From Pseudomonas sp. MWU16-30317 (lineage in GTDB: Bacteria; Pseudomonadota; Gammaproteobacteria; Pseudomonadales; Pseudomonadaceae), in NCBI RefSeq assembly GCF_020515695.1, contig NZ_JAIWJA010000002.1, positions 806,001-870,000 on the forward strand: 64,000 bases of DNA, read 5' to 3'. The notes under the pieces were generated by a model. The model was not told the origin of the DNA. It saw only the letters and a program-made list of their open reading frames with translations, and did not search any database. Positions 62,671 through 64,000 of the stretch are shown here, piece by piece. The translations under genes were made by a program, and so were the position numbers. Positions within the stretch are counted from its first letter, which is position 1. Every line of letters begins with the position of its first letter.

Positions 62671-64000
62671 ATGAGCACCACTCGACACATGGCCTTGGCC
62701 ACCCTGATCCAGGGGACCGGCGCCCATCCGGCCTCGTGGCTGCAGACCGGTACGCCGGACGATGCTTCCACCAGCATCGAGCATTTTATCTCCATGGCGC
62801 AGCTCGCCGAGCGTGGCTGTTTCGACATCTTCTTCATCGCCGACACCCCCGCTGCGCGCACCGACAATCTGTACGCCTGGAAGCGCTTTCCGTTCTTCAT
62901 GAACGTGTTCGAACCCATCACCCTGCTGTCGGCGCTGGCAGTGGCGACCAAGCACATCGGCCTGGGTGCCACGGCTTCAACCAGCTTCATGGAGCCCTAC
63001 AACCTGGCGCGCCAATTCGCTTCCCTCGATCACCTCAGCCACGGCCGCGCGGCCTGGAACGTGGTCACCAGCGCCAATGACTACGCGGCGCGCAACTTCG
63101 GCCTCGACAAGCTGCCGCCCCACGCTGAACGCTATGATAAGGCCAAGGAATTCATGGAAGTGGTCGAGGCGCTCTGGGACACCTGGGAAGACGATGCCTT
63201 CGTCCATGACAAGGCCAATGTCCTGAACTTCCTGCCTGAAAAACAACACGCGGTGCACCACGACGGCAAGTACTTCAATGTCCACGGTGCGCTTAACATC
63301 GCCCGCGCACCGCAGGGCAAGCCGGTCATCATCCAGGCCGGTGCTTCGGAAACCGGCAAGGACTTCGCGGCGAAAACCGCTGAAGTGGTATTCGCCTCCG
63401 ATCCGACCGTGGACAAGGGCAAGGTCTTCTACGACGATCTCAAGAGCCGGGTAGTCAAGTTCGGGCGTTCTCCTGACGAACTGAAGATTCTCACCGGTCT
63501 GTCGGTAGTCATCGGCGCGACCCCTGAAGAGGCAGAAGCCAAGTACCAGCACCTGCAAAACATGATTCATCCCGACGTCGGCCGCATGCGCCTGGCCCAG
63601 GACCTGGAAACCGATCTGTCCGATCTGCCGCTGGACGAGCCGATTCCGGAAGAGCGGATCCCGGCGACGTCGAATTTCCATCGCGCATACTTCGATTACA
63701 TCGTCAACATGATCCGCGTTGAGAAGCTGACCCTTAGGGAAATGTGCATGCGCTACGAGCGTGGCAACGTGACCTTCCGTGGGACCGCCGTGCAGGTGGC
63801 CGATCACATGCAGGAATGGCTCGACGGCGGTGCGGCGGACGGCTTCATGATGATTTTCCATACCATGCCGGGCGGCATGCAGGACTTCGTCGAGCAGGTC
63901 GTGCCCTTGCTGCAGGAGCGCGGGCTGATGAAGCGCGAATACACCGGCAAGACCCTGCGTGACCACCTGGGCCTGGCGCGGCCTGCCAATCGGCACGTTT
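62671..64000 (+). CDS. LLM-class flavin-dependent monooxygenase (NtaA/SnaA/DszA type), 3' end beyond window
   Basis: 443 codons visible and the frame is still open. MALATLIQGTGAHPASWLQT, the FMN/substrate block LGATASTSFMEPYNLARQFA, SLDHLSHGRAAWNVVTSAND (DHLSxGRxxWNxVTS) and ARAPQGKPVIIQAGASETGK are the signature of the nitrilotriacetate/pristinamycin/dibenzothiophene monooxygenase group. It needs FMNH2 from a separate reductase and would oxidise a heteroatom-containing organic nutrient. It is 45 bases after the binding protein on the same strand; co-transport and oxidation of one nutrient is the likely role. The substrate is unknown. Confidence 0.92.
   Translation, partial: MSTTRHMALATLIQGTGAHPASWLQTGTPDDASTSIEHFISMAQLAERGCFDIFFIADTPAARTDNLYAWKRFPFFMNVFEPITLLSALAVATKHIGLGATASTSFMEPYNLARQFASLDHLSHGRAAWNVVTSANDYAARNFGLDKLPPHAERYDKAKEFMEVVEALWDTWEDDAFVHDKANVLNFLPEKQHAVHHDGKYFNVHGALNIARAPQGKPVIIQAGASETGKDFAAKTAEVVFASDPTVDKGKVFYDDLKSRVVKFGRSPDELKILTGLSVVIGATPEEAEAKYQHLQNMIHPDVGRMRLAQDLETDLSDLPLDEPIPEERIPATSNFHRAYFDYIVNMIRVEKLTLREMCMRYERGNVTFRGTAVQVADHMQEWLDGGAADGFMMIFHTMPGGMQDFVEQVVPLLQERGLMKREYTGKTLRDHLGLARPANRHV

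Noticed and set aside
61558..62955. 465-codon minus-strand frame opposite the PotD-type binding protein
   Set aside because: Antisense of a binding protein with Tat signal and family motifs.

Overview
The window is chromosomal DNA of a fluorescent-type Pseudomonas (putida/fluorescens lineage). The evidence is the gene order yejB-yejA-mltD-gloB-methyltransferase-rnhA-dnaQ at the left end, which I recall as conserved in Pseudomonas, together with a PrrF-type iron sRNA, a Crc-sequestering sRNA of the CrcZ/CrcX/CrcY type, DpkA, PbpG, NhaR and several Pseudomonas-typical small proteins. GC content is high and genes are densely packed. There is no prophage, transposase, CRISPR array or integrase in the window.

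Layout. 1-9.6 kb: a peptide-type ABC importer (end of an operon leaving the window), MltD, glyoxalase II, a methyltransferase, RNase HI, Pol III epsilon, a GNAT acetyltransferase, a LysR regulator and a YebC/YeeN-like protein. 9.7-13.9 kb: a leucine-rich-repeat protein kinase, ZapE, the decayed remains of a catalase-like peroxidase/cytochrome b561 pair, and an M14 carboxypeptidase. 14-16.8 kb is the regulatory hot spot. It holds a sigma-region-4/FecR-N-terminus hybrid protein lying downstream of a Fur-box-preceded PrrF sRNA, a LexA-like regulator lacking the catalytic serine and lysine, and a sigma-54-driven sRNA with at least five A-rich CA motifs (CrcZ family). 16.8-25.5 kb: a LysR/acyl-CoA dehydrogenase pair, exonuclease III, and the TamA-TamB outer-membrane assembly operon.

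25.5-36.6 kb is a mixed accessory stretch. It contains a lone Mor-like activator, a Gly-rich lipoprotein, a Fur-like HTH protein without a metal-binding domain, a 1708-residue dermonecrotic-toxin-like protein whose C-terminus carries an aspzincin (M35-like) metalloprotease signature, DpkA, small envelope proteins and a PQQ-type sugar dehydrogenase. 36.7-44 kb: a hydroxyacid dehydrogenase and an alpha/beta hydrolase, then an AraC regulator followed by a four-gene beta-oxidation operon (SDR, thiolase, acyl-CoA dehydrogenase, enoyl-CoA hydratase) that fits 2-methyl-branched acyl-CoA (isoleucine) breakdown.

44-46.8 kb: an unusual three-gene two-component operon. It has a normal OmpR-type regulator, a histidine kinase with a thrombospondin-type-3-like calcium loop in its periplasmic domain, and a second regulator with a degenerate receiver. 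47-57 kb: a degenerate GAF-GGDEF protein, PbpG, a shikimate-dehydrogenase-like enzyme, YceH, NhaR, a TerC-family membrane protein, an inactive-looking C39-type peptidase, and an FAD oxidoreductase. 57-64 kb: tRNA-Val(GAC), a SPOR lipoprotein, a LysR regulator, a DUF1028 hydrolase, and the start of an ABC importer plus flavin monooxygenase operon that leaves the window. REP-type inverted repeats occupy several intergenic gaps.
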